Part shown: positions 30,423-38,892 of the stretch, piece after piece | How the letters are laid out: each line of letters opens with the position of its first letter | Position numbering within the stretch: position 1 is the first letter of the stretch | DNA from: Ignavibacteria bacterium | GTDB lineage: Bacteria > Bacteroidota > Ignavibacteria > Kapaibacteriales > UBA2268 | Length of the DNA: 42,513 bases | Assembly (NCBI GenBank): GCA_016844745.1 | Contig: JAERMQ010000045.1 | Coordinates: forward strand, 1-42,513 | Reading direction: 5' to 3' | Translations under genes and position numbers: made by a program | The notes under the pieces: generated by a model | The model's input: the letters and a program-made list of their open reading frames with translations, nothing else | What the model was told of the DNA's origin: nothing | Databases searched by the model: none

Positions 30423-30479
30423 CCTTACATGATTCACTCGAAAGTAGAATATACATTCCATTAATTTTAGAACAACAAT

Positions 30480-33197
30480 TTAATATAATGCGCTGCTTCG
30501 TTTCTCAATTTGCAAATCCTTCAACTGAGGCGATTTGATGCCGAAACGCAGATAAAATCCGGCGTTATAGCCAATCGGGTACCAATTTACCAATAATTCC
30601 CAGCAATGAAAATCCTTCCTTATATTCACAGAAGGCGCCAGAAGCTCCTTATCAACGAAATTATACTGTGCCGAAATATCGAAAGACCAGGTTGGCGTTA
30701 ACTTTAGAGTCATACTCGACCTTAGAATTATCGTTTCATTTTTCTTATCTAACATCGCTAAATCGTACTGGTACTGTAAATCGAAAGAAATATTCCATGG
30801 AATTGAAATATTTGAGTAGCCGGGCGAATTATCCCCGAATAAATCAATTTTTTCTTCCTGATACTCTATCCTTTGACGGAATCTTTCGCCCAATTCCTGC
30901 CCTGATTTTGAAGTATCCTTCCTTCTTCTCCCTTCTTCATAATCCTCATCTTCCGACCTGGACTGCCTTTGAATCCCTGATGAACCAAAAGAAGTCGATA
31001 AACTCAGGTTTAAATTTGTTAAGCGAATAGGCATCTTCCCTGATTCTAACAAAAACCTGTTAATTGTTCTGTAATTAAAGCTTTGGTAAGAAGAATCATA
31101 AACCCTGACCTGGTCGTATAATGTAAAATTAGCTGATGAATTCAGGTTTAATCCTGCAATAGGAGGAATTCGAAATGACATTGAAACATTACTGCATTTC
31201 AAAGAATCAGCTTTCAAATTGATGTTTCCGTTAATATCCCAGGTAAGCAGATTGACGTTGCTGTCTGAGGTATCGGATTCCTTTTCGCGGACTTTTGCTT
31301 CGAAATTATTGTTTATTCCATAACTTATTGATTGCTGTTCGATTGTTGAAACTCCGCCGCCATCCAAAAGATATTTAGAATATTTGACGTAATTACCGGT
31401 TTTATAATCATAATATTTTGAGAACATTCCATATTTATCACCTGATAAATCCGGATAAAAGTTATAGCTGATTGTCGGCGTGATTGTATGCCGTAGTGCA
31501 TTAATCCCAAATATTTTAGGTTTCACAATTCCATATAGTCTCGTCATTGCCGACACTCCGAAATTGTAGTAATATTCTGTATAAAACCCGTTTTCCGTTT
31601 TGTCGATATAAGTAATTGAATCTGCTTTGTCTATGTTCCGGTTTAATTTCCTGAAATAATTTCTCGCGCCGAATGAAATGGATGGAGTAATAGTGAAATA
31701 GCCAAGTTTGGGAGAAATACTTAGAGATGGATTATGGGATATAGAGCCTCTCCATGTGCTGACGTAATTTGTATCGACGATTGTGGTTGTATCATTAATA
31801 GTTTTAGGTCTTTGTTTTATTTCCGTAGCAAGTGAATTACTGCGGGATGCATTCAATGAATAGCTGAATGAAATGTCGCGCAGCCATGACATTGGTCCGC
31901 TGATAGGAGCTATAGATTTAAGCGGATAGGCATTAGGCAATGACAAACTGATATTAGGAAGTGTTTGAGAGTAATCTTTTTTTAATAGGTCCTGTTCCCT
32001 ATCGAACGAAATAGATGCAGTCATGCCGTTATCGAATGATTTTGAGAAAGAAGCACGCGAAGATGCCCTTTGCTTGAACCGCTCGAACATGTTGAAGGAT
32101 GTATTCTGGCTGAAGTTTGTCGATTGAAAGTTTATATTTATATCATATCTCTCCGAAGGCGATAAATCATGCCTTTGAAAAAGTGAAAACTCATAATTCA
32201 CATCGTAGTTTTTATCAGGGTCGAAGCGGGTTTTACCGTATTTCAATGAAATCGAACCGTTCAGGATATCCTGATACCTCCACTGAGTATGATTGGTAAA
32301 CAAGTATCCGCCTTTAGAGTAGAAATCGCCTGTGAATTTAGTATCATAATAATCGGATAAAGCAAGGTACAATCCGAAATCCTTAAGCACAGTGCCTCTC
32401 TGGTTTGAGAAAGAAAATGCCGGAATAATTATACCGGATTGACGACCTGTTTTTGCAGGAAAGAAAATCCCGAGAGGAATCATAAACAAAGGCATATCCT
32501 GCACGTAGAAAACAATAGGGTCGATGAAAATTCTATCCTGTGGTAAAACTTTCATGGTTGGAGATGAGAAATAGAAGTGTGGGTGCGGTGCATCGCATGT
32601 TGTATAGCAGCCATCCTTAACGAACATCTCAGTTTCCGACACGCGTTTGATTTTTGCGCCATAGTAGAAACCTTCACTCAGCTTAGTCTCCCCCATCGTA
32701 ATTGTCCCCTTTTTAGAGCGAAAATTATATTTTATTTTCTCTCCAACGTATTCAACTCCTTTTTCGGAAAATTTCGGGAATCCTATAATTTTATTATTGG
32801 AATCCCGCCTCCCTTCAGCCTCGAGAAGCGCATCCCTGAATTTCAGTTCAATAAACTCAGCATTGAGATTCTGGTCTTTCATAAGTAACTTGGAATTACC
32901 GCTTAACCTCATTTTCTTTGTTTTCAGTTCAAAAACGCAGGTATCTTTAGCAGAATATGTGACTGTAGAATCAATATCCGATTTTTTTTTGGGCTTGGAA
33001 GTTAGAGTTGAACTCCCGTTACTATAAGTAGCTGAATCCAGAATCAGCATTTCGGGTTTTTTTGAGGGTGTTTTTAATCGAAACGGTTTTCCTTCACCTT
33101 CTTTTACAGTATCGACAGTCTGAGCCAAAACAGAATAGCAATTGCATAAGAATATTGTTGAGAAAAAAAATAATATATAAGCTGTTTTGCTATTCAT
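30480..33197 (-). CDS. lptD: LptD-like LPS-assembly outer-membrane protein
   Basis: A 905-residue outer-membrane protein with a signal peptide (about 1-26). An OstA/LptA-like periplasmic domain (about 85-250) has GNSKLLMKDQNLNAEFIEL and the Bacteroidetes-type segment DGCYTTCDAPHPHFYF. A large beta-barrel follows (about 300-905) with many alternating strands and the PLGIFFPAKTGRQSGIIIP entry. LptD with LptE inserts LPS into the outer leaflet. Length exceeds E. coli LptD (784) but fits Bacteroidota homologues. The C-terminus (RSSALY) lacks a terminal Phe. Confidence 0.9.
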   Translation of the reverse strand: MNSKTAYILFFFSTIFLCNCYSVLAQTVDTVKEGEGKPFRLKTPSKKPEMLILDSATYSNGSSTLTSKPKKKSDIDSTVTYSAKDTCVFELKTKKMRLSGNSKLLMKDQNLNAEFIELKFRDALLEAEGRRDSNNKIIGFPKFSEKGVEYVGEKIKYNFRSKKGTITMGETKLSEGFYYGAKIKRVSETEMFVKDGCYTTCDAPHPHFYFSSPTMKVLPQDRIFIDPIVFYVQDMPLFMIPLGIFFPAKTGRQSGIIIPAFSFSNQRGTVLKDFGLYLALSDYYDTKFTGDFYSKGGYLFTNHTQWRYQDILNGSISLKYGKTRFDPDKNYDVNYEFSLFQRHDLSPSERYDININFQSTNFSQNTSFNMFERFKQRASSRASFSKSFDNGMTASISFDREQDLLKKDYSQTLPNISLSLPNAYPLKSIAPISGPMSWLRDISFSYSLNASRSNSLATEIKQRPKTINDTTTIVDTNYVSTWRGSISHNPSLSISPKLGYFTITPSISFGARNYFRKLNRNIDKADSITYIDKTENGFYTEYYYNFGVSAMTRLYGIVKPKIFGINALRHTITPTISYNFYPDLSGDKYGMFSKYYDYKTGNYVKYSKYLLDGGGVSTIEQQSISYGINNNFEAKVREKESDTSDSNVNLLTWDINGNINLKADSLKCSNVSMSFRIPPIAGLNLNSSANFTLYDQVRVYDSSYQSFNYRTINRFLLESGKMPIRLTNLNLSLSTSFGSSGIQRQSRSEDEDYEEGRRRKDTSKSGQELGERFRQRIEYQEEKIDLFGDNSPGYSNISIPWNISFDLQYQYDLAMLDKKNETIILRSSMTLKLTPTWSFDISAQYNFVDKELLAPSVNIRKDFHCWELLVNWYPIGYNAGFYLRFGIKSPQLKDLQIEKRSSALY

Positions 33198-33240
33198 AAA
33201 AATTTCGATAATAACCTACTTAACTTATACGAAAAACTAT

Positions 33241-33897
33241 TCATTTTGTTTTGGATTGCTGAAGGCTTGCTGCGATAAACTGCTCAAAGACTTTTTTTAT
33301 ATCCGTTAATGTTGCAATTATTATTATCCATAAAACTAATGCTACGACAATTGAAGTACCAAGCGAGGTCTGCCCAATAAGCATATTGAACAGAAAAGAT
33401 AAAATACTAATAGTAAAACCTGAGTATCCTGCTACCACAGCCAAATCACCATTATTTACCGTCAGAAGAATCAGGAGCAATTTCAGATAAATAAAACCAT
33501 GAACAAGGATAATAGCAAGAATTACTCCTATTATCTTTTTCCAAATACTAAATGGCGTTGCTAAAATAAATGCCAATGTGAGAATCATGGGTAAATATAT
33601 GAAAGTCATCAGGCTCGAATCAGTGGATTTAATAATCAAATCGCCTTTAGAATTTTTTTCTTTTACGTTGGCTGTACCTATTTTAATATATGTTTCGCCG
33701 TTTGGCTTTTGTTCGGTCATAACACCTGCAACTCTACCCAAATTAGCTTTATTTGATACATGATAATTGCAGATTTTATTTCCATAAGATACAATTAACT
33801 TTTCGTATTTGGATTTAAAAGGAGTAAATATAAAATACAGCCCTATCAGGCTCAAGATGAAGATAATAGTAAATTTTAGGAGCGGCGCTTTAAGCAT
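33241..33897 (-). CDS. Membrane protein overlapping an exosortase-like gene
   Basis: A 218-residue membrane protein of unknown function. There is an N-terminal helix (about 5-24), a soluble extracytoplasmic segment (25-95) and four more helices (about 96-115, 118-142, 150-172, 176-198). I recognise no catalytic motif. Its start overlaps the 3' end of the exosortase-like gene by 8 bp, so the two are very probably translated together. This suggests an exosortase-associated partner, as such proteins often have one. Confidence 0.65.
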   Translation of the reverse strand: MLKAPLLKFTIIFILSLIGLYFIFTPFKSKYEKLIVSYGNKICNYHVSNKANLGRVAGVMTEQKPNGETYIKIGTANVKEKNSKGDLIIKSTDSSLMTFIYLPMILTLAFILATPFSIWKKIIGVILAIILVHGFIYLKLLLILLTVNNGDLAVVAGYSGFTISILSFLFNMLIGQTSLGTSIVVALVLWIIIIATLTDIKKVFEQFIAASLQQSKTK

Positions 33898-34498
33898 CTG
33901 CCATCCTTTTCTTACTCAAAACCCACTTCTGCCAGAAGAAAAGCATTATTAAAACAATGATAATAAATAATATAGGGAATATCGTCAGATGAAATGCTTC
34001 AAAAACTGAGTGCCAGCCAAGTCCGATGAAAAATAAAAGCATTAATCGAAAAAGGTTCAGAATTAATAGAAAAGGTATTCCGATTAATAAACCGGGAAGT
34101 TTTAATTTAAAATTCAATGGAAGAGCAATAATAACAGCGATAAAAATGGCTAAAGGGTCGAATCCTTCGCAACCGAAGCCAACAGACATTGAAAATCCGG
34201 GACTTGATATGATGGTTCCCGAAGCTGTAGTCTGGGATACAAAAATACTAACAAAAACACGGACAATTTTAGCTGTTAGATGGAAATATGGGTTTAAGAT
34301 ATTTCTCAAGTCAGAATTGATGAAAATAAAATAAATCGCTAAAATTGAACCGAAAATGAGTAGGAATTTAAATACCGGCAGCTTGCTCTTTAATTTTGTT
34401 AGAAAATTACCGGATTTTTCTTTTTTCTCAACCTTTGCCTTTCCTGCCGGATTTTCCTTTTCCTTAACTTTAGACTTACTTTTTTGTTTTTCTTTCAT
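33890..34498 (-). CDS. Exosortase/archaeosortase-family membrane protease-transpeptidase
   Basis: A 202-residue protein with a very basic N-terminal tail (Lys-rich, 1-38) and about five membrane helices. The three conserved exosortase residues are in the expected order: Cys110 (GFGCEGFDPLA), Arg151 (NLFRLMLLF) and His170 (FHLTIFPI). Exosortases recognise C-terminal sorting tags and process exported proteins, often in organisms making exopolysaccharide. No tagged substrate was found in the window. The neighbours are LptD, a partner membrane protein and a nucleotide-sugar dehydrogenase. The subtype is not assignable. Confidence 0.8.
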   Translation of the reverse strand: MKEKQKSKSKVKEKENPAGKAKVEKKEKSGNFLTKLKSKLPVFKFLLIFGSILAIYFIFINSDLRNILNPYFHLTAKIVRVFVSIFVSQTTASGTIISSPGFSMSVGFGCEGFDPLAIFIAVIIALPLNFKLKLPGLLIGIPFLLILNLFRLMLLFFIGLGWHSVFEAFHLTIFPILFIIIVLIMLFFWQKWVLSKKRMADA

Positions 34499-34527
34499 GC
34501 AATTCTACTTCCATTTAATAATCAATT

Positions 34528-35826
34528 CTAATGACCAATTCCTTTATAATGAATCCCCTTTGAAGTAAGCTCGGACTTATCCAAACAATTCCTACCGTCA
34601 ATCACAATCGGTACATCATATTTCAATAGCAAGGAAGAATCTATCTTTAGGAATTCCGTATGATTTGTTGCGACTATAATAGCAAAAGATTTTTCAAGAA
34701 TTTCCTCCAAACTCTTGCATGTACTCAATTCTAAAAAATATGGGTCATAGATTTCCAGGGAAGCAAATTTTTCATTAAGGATATTTCTTAATGGAATAGA
34801 CGGGCTTTCCCGAATATCTCCAACGTTGGCTTTGTACGATAAACCCAGCAATCCGATTTTGGTATTTTTGATAGCCTTATCGAATTTATTCAACTCGTTA
34901 GCCAACAAATTTATCGTATAAGCAGGCATTGAATTGTTAATTTCCCGTGCCAGCTTAACGAATTTATGGTCGAATCCGCTTTGCCTGGCTCTTTCAATCA
35001 AATAATATGGGTCAACCGGAATGCAGTGCCCGCCTACGCCGCAACCGGGATAATGAGGCATAAATGCAAATGGTTTATTTGATGCGCCTTTGATAACGGT
35101 TAGAAGGTCGATGCCGAGAACATCGAAAGATTTAGCAAGCTCATTCACGAATGCTATATTTATATCCCTGAAAGTATTCTCGATGATTTTTGTTGCTTCA
35201 GTTGTCTTTAAATCGGGCATTTCATTTATTTCCGCAGAAATAAATGAACGGTAAAAATCAGCAGTGATTTTTGTTATTGCCGGATTGGTTGAGCCAATGT
35301 TGCGAGGGATATTATAGACGTTCCACTTTTTATCGCCGGGATTAATTCTTTCGGGACAATGGACAATATCGAAGTCAACTCCTGCCTGCATTCCCGATTC
35401 TTCCAGTATTGGCTTTACTATTTCCTCGCAAACGCCTGGATTAATTGTTGACTCAATCATTACAACCTGTCCTTTTTTCAAATATTTCAGGATTGTCCGG
35501 CTGGAACTTTCCACAGGTTCCAAATCAGGTGAGTAATCATGACGGACGGGGGTAGGCACACAAACTATGTATAAATCAGAACCGTTAATGATTTCAGATT
35601 TGAAGGAAATATCAAAATTTACGGTTTTCAGGTCTTCGGCGCATTGTTCGTCATCGATTGGACAAATACGGTTTTTGATTTTTTTGATTTTCTCTTCATT
35701 CATATCGTAACCGACAATTTCAACATCCGTCATCTTTGATATAGCACAAGCAAGCGGTAATCCGACATATCCCAATCCGATTACGGATACCTTATTTATT
35801 TTATAATTTTCAGAATAATGTAACAT
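34528..35826 (-). CDS. Nucleotide-sugar dehydrogenase (UDP-GlcNAc/GalNAc or UDP-ManNAc type)
   Basis: A 432-residue NAD-dependent dehydrogenase oxidising a UDP-sugar C6 alcohol to the uronate. It has the Rossmann motif VIGLGYVGLPLA (15-26), CPERINPGDK, the central helix TEATKIIENTFRDINIAF and the catalytic Cys268 in PGCGVGGHCIPVDPYYL. The sequence style is nearer the WbpA/TviB/WecC group than UDP-glucose dehydrogenase. It provides a precursor for capsule, exopolysaccharide or O-antigen. The ATG at 35826 is chosen over a TTG at 35850. Two CAAAATTA boxes just upstream (TAATTTTG on the minus strand) could be -7 elements, without clear -33 partners. Confidence 0.92.
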   Translation of the reverse strand: MLHYSENYKINKVSVIGLGYVGLPLACAISKMTDVEIVGYDMNEEKIKKIKNRICPIDDEQCAEDLKTVNFDISFKSEIINGSDLYIVCVPTPVRHDYSPDLEPVESSSRTILKYLKKGQVVMIESTINPGVCEEIVKPILEESGMQAGVDFDIVHCPERINPGDKKWNVYNIPRNIGSTNPAITKITADFYRSFISAEINEMPDLKTTEATKIIENTFRDINIAFVNELAKSFDVLGIDLLTVIKGASNKPFAFMPHYPGCGVGGHCIPVDPYYLIERARQSGFDHKFVKLAREINNSMPAYTINLLANELNKFDKAIKNTKIGLLGLSYKANVGDIRESPSIPLRNILNEKFASLEIYDPYFLELSTCKSLEEILEKSFAIIVATNHTEFLKIDSSLLLKYDVPIVIDGRNCLDKSELTSKGIHYKGIGH

Positions 35827-36264
35827 TTTAGCGATTTTCAAAATTAACAAACAACAAAATTAATAATAAAATACTCAGATTCGTATATTAAAGATTGGAA
35901 AGTTGATTTTTTTGGTGAATATAAGGAAAATATTTCCAACTAAGAGTCCTATTTAAAAATCAAAAATTGAATTCCAAAGTACAACTTTGGAATTAGTAAG
36001 CCCTTGATATATCTCATTCCAAAATTCCGATTTAGGAATGTAATTTTCCCTAAAATACTTTTCAGAGTGGATTCAATATTGATTCATTTCTGTGGATGTA
36101 ACAGTGTTAAAGACAGAAGAATGTCATTCGTAAGCGAAGTGAAGAATCCAGACCAGTATTGGGACTGGATTCTTCACTTCGCTTACGAATGACATTCTTC
36201 TATTCTAAAACATAAACATTAAAAATTTATATAGAACAAAAAAATCTTAAATATTACAATAATA
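35827..36264. other. 438-bp intergenic stretch between ricT and the dehydrogenase gene
   Basis: It contains a 10-bp hairpin (aattccaaag, 5-nt loop, 35970-35994), a weak CATTCC/GGAATG pair near 36014-36040, and the perfect palindrome at 36115-36201. No convincing gene was seen; an open frame at 36004-36192 merely runs through the palindrome. Confidence 0.75.
36115..36201. repeat. Perfect 37-bp palindrome (P2 family)
   Basis: Arms 36115-36151 and 36165-36201 are exact reverse complements with a 13-nt loop. The core is GTCATTCGTAAGCGAAGTG, which differs from the 30333 copy, but the difference is mirrored in both arms. Confidence 0.97.
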
Positions 36265-37395
36265 TCAATCCTCATCGATTATTAAATTCGAATCATTTAA
36301 TAGCAACTCTTCCTTCGATATTTCAGAAGTTTCGGGTACTACTACTTTTCCATCAGATATAAATTGACTCAACTCATCGTAAGTTATTGAATGGTGTTTG
36401 GATAACTCACTATTATAAAGATAAACAATATCCTTGAACACATCAACTTTAGTAATTTTAGAAATACCGTCAGAAAATTCTACGGTTGAATTAAGCGGAG
36501 GATATTTTTGAAATGCATCGGAATAGGTGTCATATTCGAAGAGCAGGCAACATTTAAGCCTGCCGCAATTGCCCGACAGTTTCGATACATTGTTGGATAA
36601 CTGCTGCACCCGGGCATGTTCGAGTGTAACATGGCAAAAATCATATAAAAAGAGCGAGCAGCAAATATTATTACCGCAGCAACCAATGCCGTTGCCCAAT
36701 CGTTTGGTTTCTTCGCGAGTGCTGATTTGGCGCAACTCTATGCGAGTCTTGAATAATCTTGCAAGCTCCTTAACCAATTCACGGAAATCAATCCTCATAG
36801 GAGCAGTAAAATATATGGTAAGCCTTTGACGGTCATATTGCCATTCAGCGTCAGCTACCTTCATATCCAAATCGAATTGCTTGACCAATTCTTTTGCCTT
36901 ACGAATAATAGCCAATTCCTCGGTTGAGTTCCTGATATATTTTTCTATATCTTTAGAGGAAGCAGGGCAGATAATCTTTTGTTTTATTTCTTTGCCGGCA
37001 TAGCATAGCCGGTGTTTTTCACCGGCAACACCACCGACAGATGCTATTACCCCTATATCGGTTCCGTTTTCGGATTCGACAAGTACATAATCATTAACAT
37101 TGAGCAAAAGCATATCTTCGTTTGAATACAGTCCCAAACGACTGCCTTTAAAGCGAACCTCGACAACGGGTGATTCTTCGAAGCCATTCTCTTTGTATTT
37201 TAATTCTGCGACACTGAAACAGTATTTAGAGTTATTATTACCACATCCACAACTGCTTCCGTTATTATCCGATTGTTTGTCTTTGCAATAATTCTGGCTT
37301 ATTTCCTGCGTAATTTTTCCATTCGGAGTTATATCTAATTTGCTATCCTCTCTTGCTTCAACAATCAGTTCTTCTAAATCATTAAATTTATCCAT
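36265..37395 (-). CDS. ricT: PSP1-domain protein, RicT (YaaT)-like
   Basis: A 376-residue protein with the PSP1 C-terminal domain: VEVRFKGSRLGLYSNEDMLL (78-97), then RIDFRELVKELARLFKTRIELRQISTREE, and the Cys-rich segment GIGCCGNNICCSLFLYDF ... LSGNCGRLKCCLLFEYDTY. In Bacillus RicT joins a Y-complex with iron-sulfur clusters acting in RNA maturation. The additional N-terminal CGCG (49-52) and the central cysteines are candidate cluster ligands. It follows holB on the same strand, a pairing also seen in Bacillus (holB-yaaT). Confidence 0.88.
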   Translation of the reverse strand: MDKFNDLEELIVEAREDSKLDITPNGKITQEISQNYCKDKQSDNNGSSCGCGNNNSKYCFSVAELKYKENGFEESPVVEVRFKGSRLGLYSNEDMLLLNVNDYVLVESENGTDIGVIASVGGVAGEKHRLCYAGKEIKQKIICPASSKDIEKYIRNSTEELAIIRKAKELVKQFDLDMKVADAEWQYDRQRLTIYFTAPMRIDFRELVKELARLFKTRIELRQISTREETKRLGNGIGCCGNNICCSLFLYDFCHVTLEHARVQQLSNNVSKLSGNCGRLKCCLLFEYDTYSDAFQKYPPLNSTVEFSDGISKITKVDVFKDIVYLYNSELSKHHSITYDELSQFISDGKVVVPETSEISKEELLLNDSNLIIDED

Positions 37396-37440
37396 TTTAT
37401 AAATAACTCGTTTTGATAAAAATATTTATTTTTCATTCTT

Positions 37441-37541
37441 ATGGTGGGTTCTAAAAATTCAATTTAGGCTGTCATTCTGAGCGAAGCGAAGAATCTATCT
37501 TGTTGATTTTAAAGAAAACTGGATTCTTCGCTTCGCTCAGA
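37441..37541. repeat. Truncated palindromic element, copy 3 (P1 family)
   Basis: Its left part (GGTGGGTTCTAAAAATTCAA and TGAGCGAAGCGAAGAATC) matches the copies at 5574 and 6513. The right arm stops after CTTCGCTTCGCTCAGA, and the outer flank is missing. It lies in the 257-bp gap between holB and ricT. Confidence 0.88.
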
Positions 37542-37652
37542 TCCTTATAATAATATAAAATCATTTAAAGTGAAAAAAAATCTTAATCCCCACTGGAGAG
37601 TAGATTATGGGGTGTTATTTTTGAAATAGTTAACATAGTGTATATCCTATAT

Positions 37653-38804
37653 CTAAACTGCCTGCCCAAGGAATATTCTCCTGATATTCAAAAATAGGGC
37701 AAGCATTACTAATTGCAAATTTACATTTCTTCTTAACATTGTTGCGGCTTTTTCGACTTCTCCGATAGCGCCAATATAATCCGAATTTTGAAAATTCTTT
37801 GCGAATTTATTCAAAACTTCTTCCTGGTCAATATTGATTAATCTTTCCATTGTTTCCAGATTCGAAATAATATAAGCATCTCTTAACCAGGTAAGCATAA
37901 ATTCAAGCATTGTCTCAGATTTCTTTTTATCTTTTTCCTTAACAATTATTTCAATTTTTCCGAGCAATTCCGCCCTGAAATTTCGTTTTTTCAAAGATGT
38001 TCGCAGGAGGTCAATAACATCATTTCTTTTTTGCCTGATTTCTTCATTGCTGAATTCCATTGCTTTTTGATAAGAACCCTGGGAAAATGCTGCAATTATC
38101 TTAGCGTCCTCCGTCTTTATATTATGTCGTGTATGCAATGCACTTGCTATATCCTCATCGGAAGCCTGCTGGCAATGTATTTGCTGGCAACGGGATAATA
38201 TGGTTTGCAAAAGTACATTCTGCTTGCTCGTGGTCAGGATGATGGTAATATTTTCATTAGGTTCTTCAAGGGTTTTCAGGAAAGCATTGGCAGCTTCAAA
38301 AGTCATTTCCTCAGCCCGTGTGATTAAAACAAATCTTCTTCCGTCGGATGATGATAAAGACAAATTTTTCTTGATATCGCGGATTGAATTGATTTTTATC
38401 TGGTTTGCTCCTGGAAGCGAAATTCTATGGTAATAATTTTCAGCTTTCATTGCCAATTGTTCGCGGATTTCTTCCATTTGCTCATCGGTCATTTTTGCAA
38501 GCGTAGAACTATCCTTACTATCAGAGCCTTTACCCGTAGGCAAAGAAAAAATCACGGTTAAATTGGAACTGCTTAACTTATTAAATTGAAGACATGAGGA
38601 ACATTCCCCGCAGGAGTCGGCAGTAGTTTCGGATATAAGTGGTTTTTTGCAATTAGCCAGCCTGGCAAACTCAATAGCCAAGCCGTCTTTTCCCAATCCT
38701 TCCATTCCCCAAAAACAATATGCACCGGCGTATCTGTTTTCCAAAAAAGCCCTTTGCAAAATCTTCTTTTCCCTTTGAAGCCCTATGATTCTATCCCAAG
38801 CCAA
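37653..38804 (-). CDS. holB: DNA polymerase III delta' subunit
   Basis: About 383 residues, an AAA+ clamp-loader subunit. It has a P-loop GMEGLGKDGLA, zinc-module Cys residues (CGECSSCLQF), INSIRDIKKNLSLSSSDGRRFVLITRAEEMT and the sensor region LKTLEEPNENITIILTTSKQNVLLQTILSRCQ, typical of delta'. There is no ATG near the N-terminus. The TTG at 38804 is preferred because it gives MAWDRIIGLQ, matching the family start, and has GGGGA just upstream; a TTG at 38834 is the alternative. The P-loop Gly/Lys residues are kept, although delta' usually does not hydrolyse ATP. Confidence 0.9.
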   Translation of the reverse strand: MAWDRIIGLQREKKILQRAFLENRYAGAYCFWGMEGLGKDGLAIEFARLANCKKPLISETTADSCGECSSCLQFNKLSSSNLTVIFSLPTGKGSDSKDSSTLAKMTDEQMEEIREQLAMKAENYYHRISLPGANQIKINSIRDIKKNLSLSSSDGRRFVLITRAEEMTFEAANAFLKTLEEPNENITIILTTSKQNVLLQTILSRCQQIHCQQASDEDIASALHTRHNIKTEDAKIIAAFSQGSYQKAMEFSNEEIRQKRNDVIDLLRTSLKKRNFRAELLGKIEIIVKEKDKKKSETMLEFMLTWLRDAYIISNLETMERLINIDQEEVLNKFAKNFQNSDYIGAIGEVEKAATMLRRNVNLQLVMLALFLNIRRIFLGQAV

Positions 38805-38892
38805 TTGTTCCCCAACTTGTGAAAATTGTAACAATTAATTTACTAAACTTTTTCCCATTTAACTAATCAATTTTACAATTTACAAATTTCTT

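Noticed and set aside
36004..36192. A 62-codon open frame between ricT and the dehydrogenase gene
   Set aside because: Most of it is the perfect palindrome at 36115-36201; the frame follows from the repeat and has no coding features.
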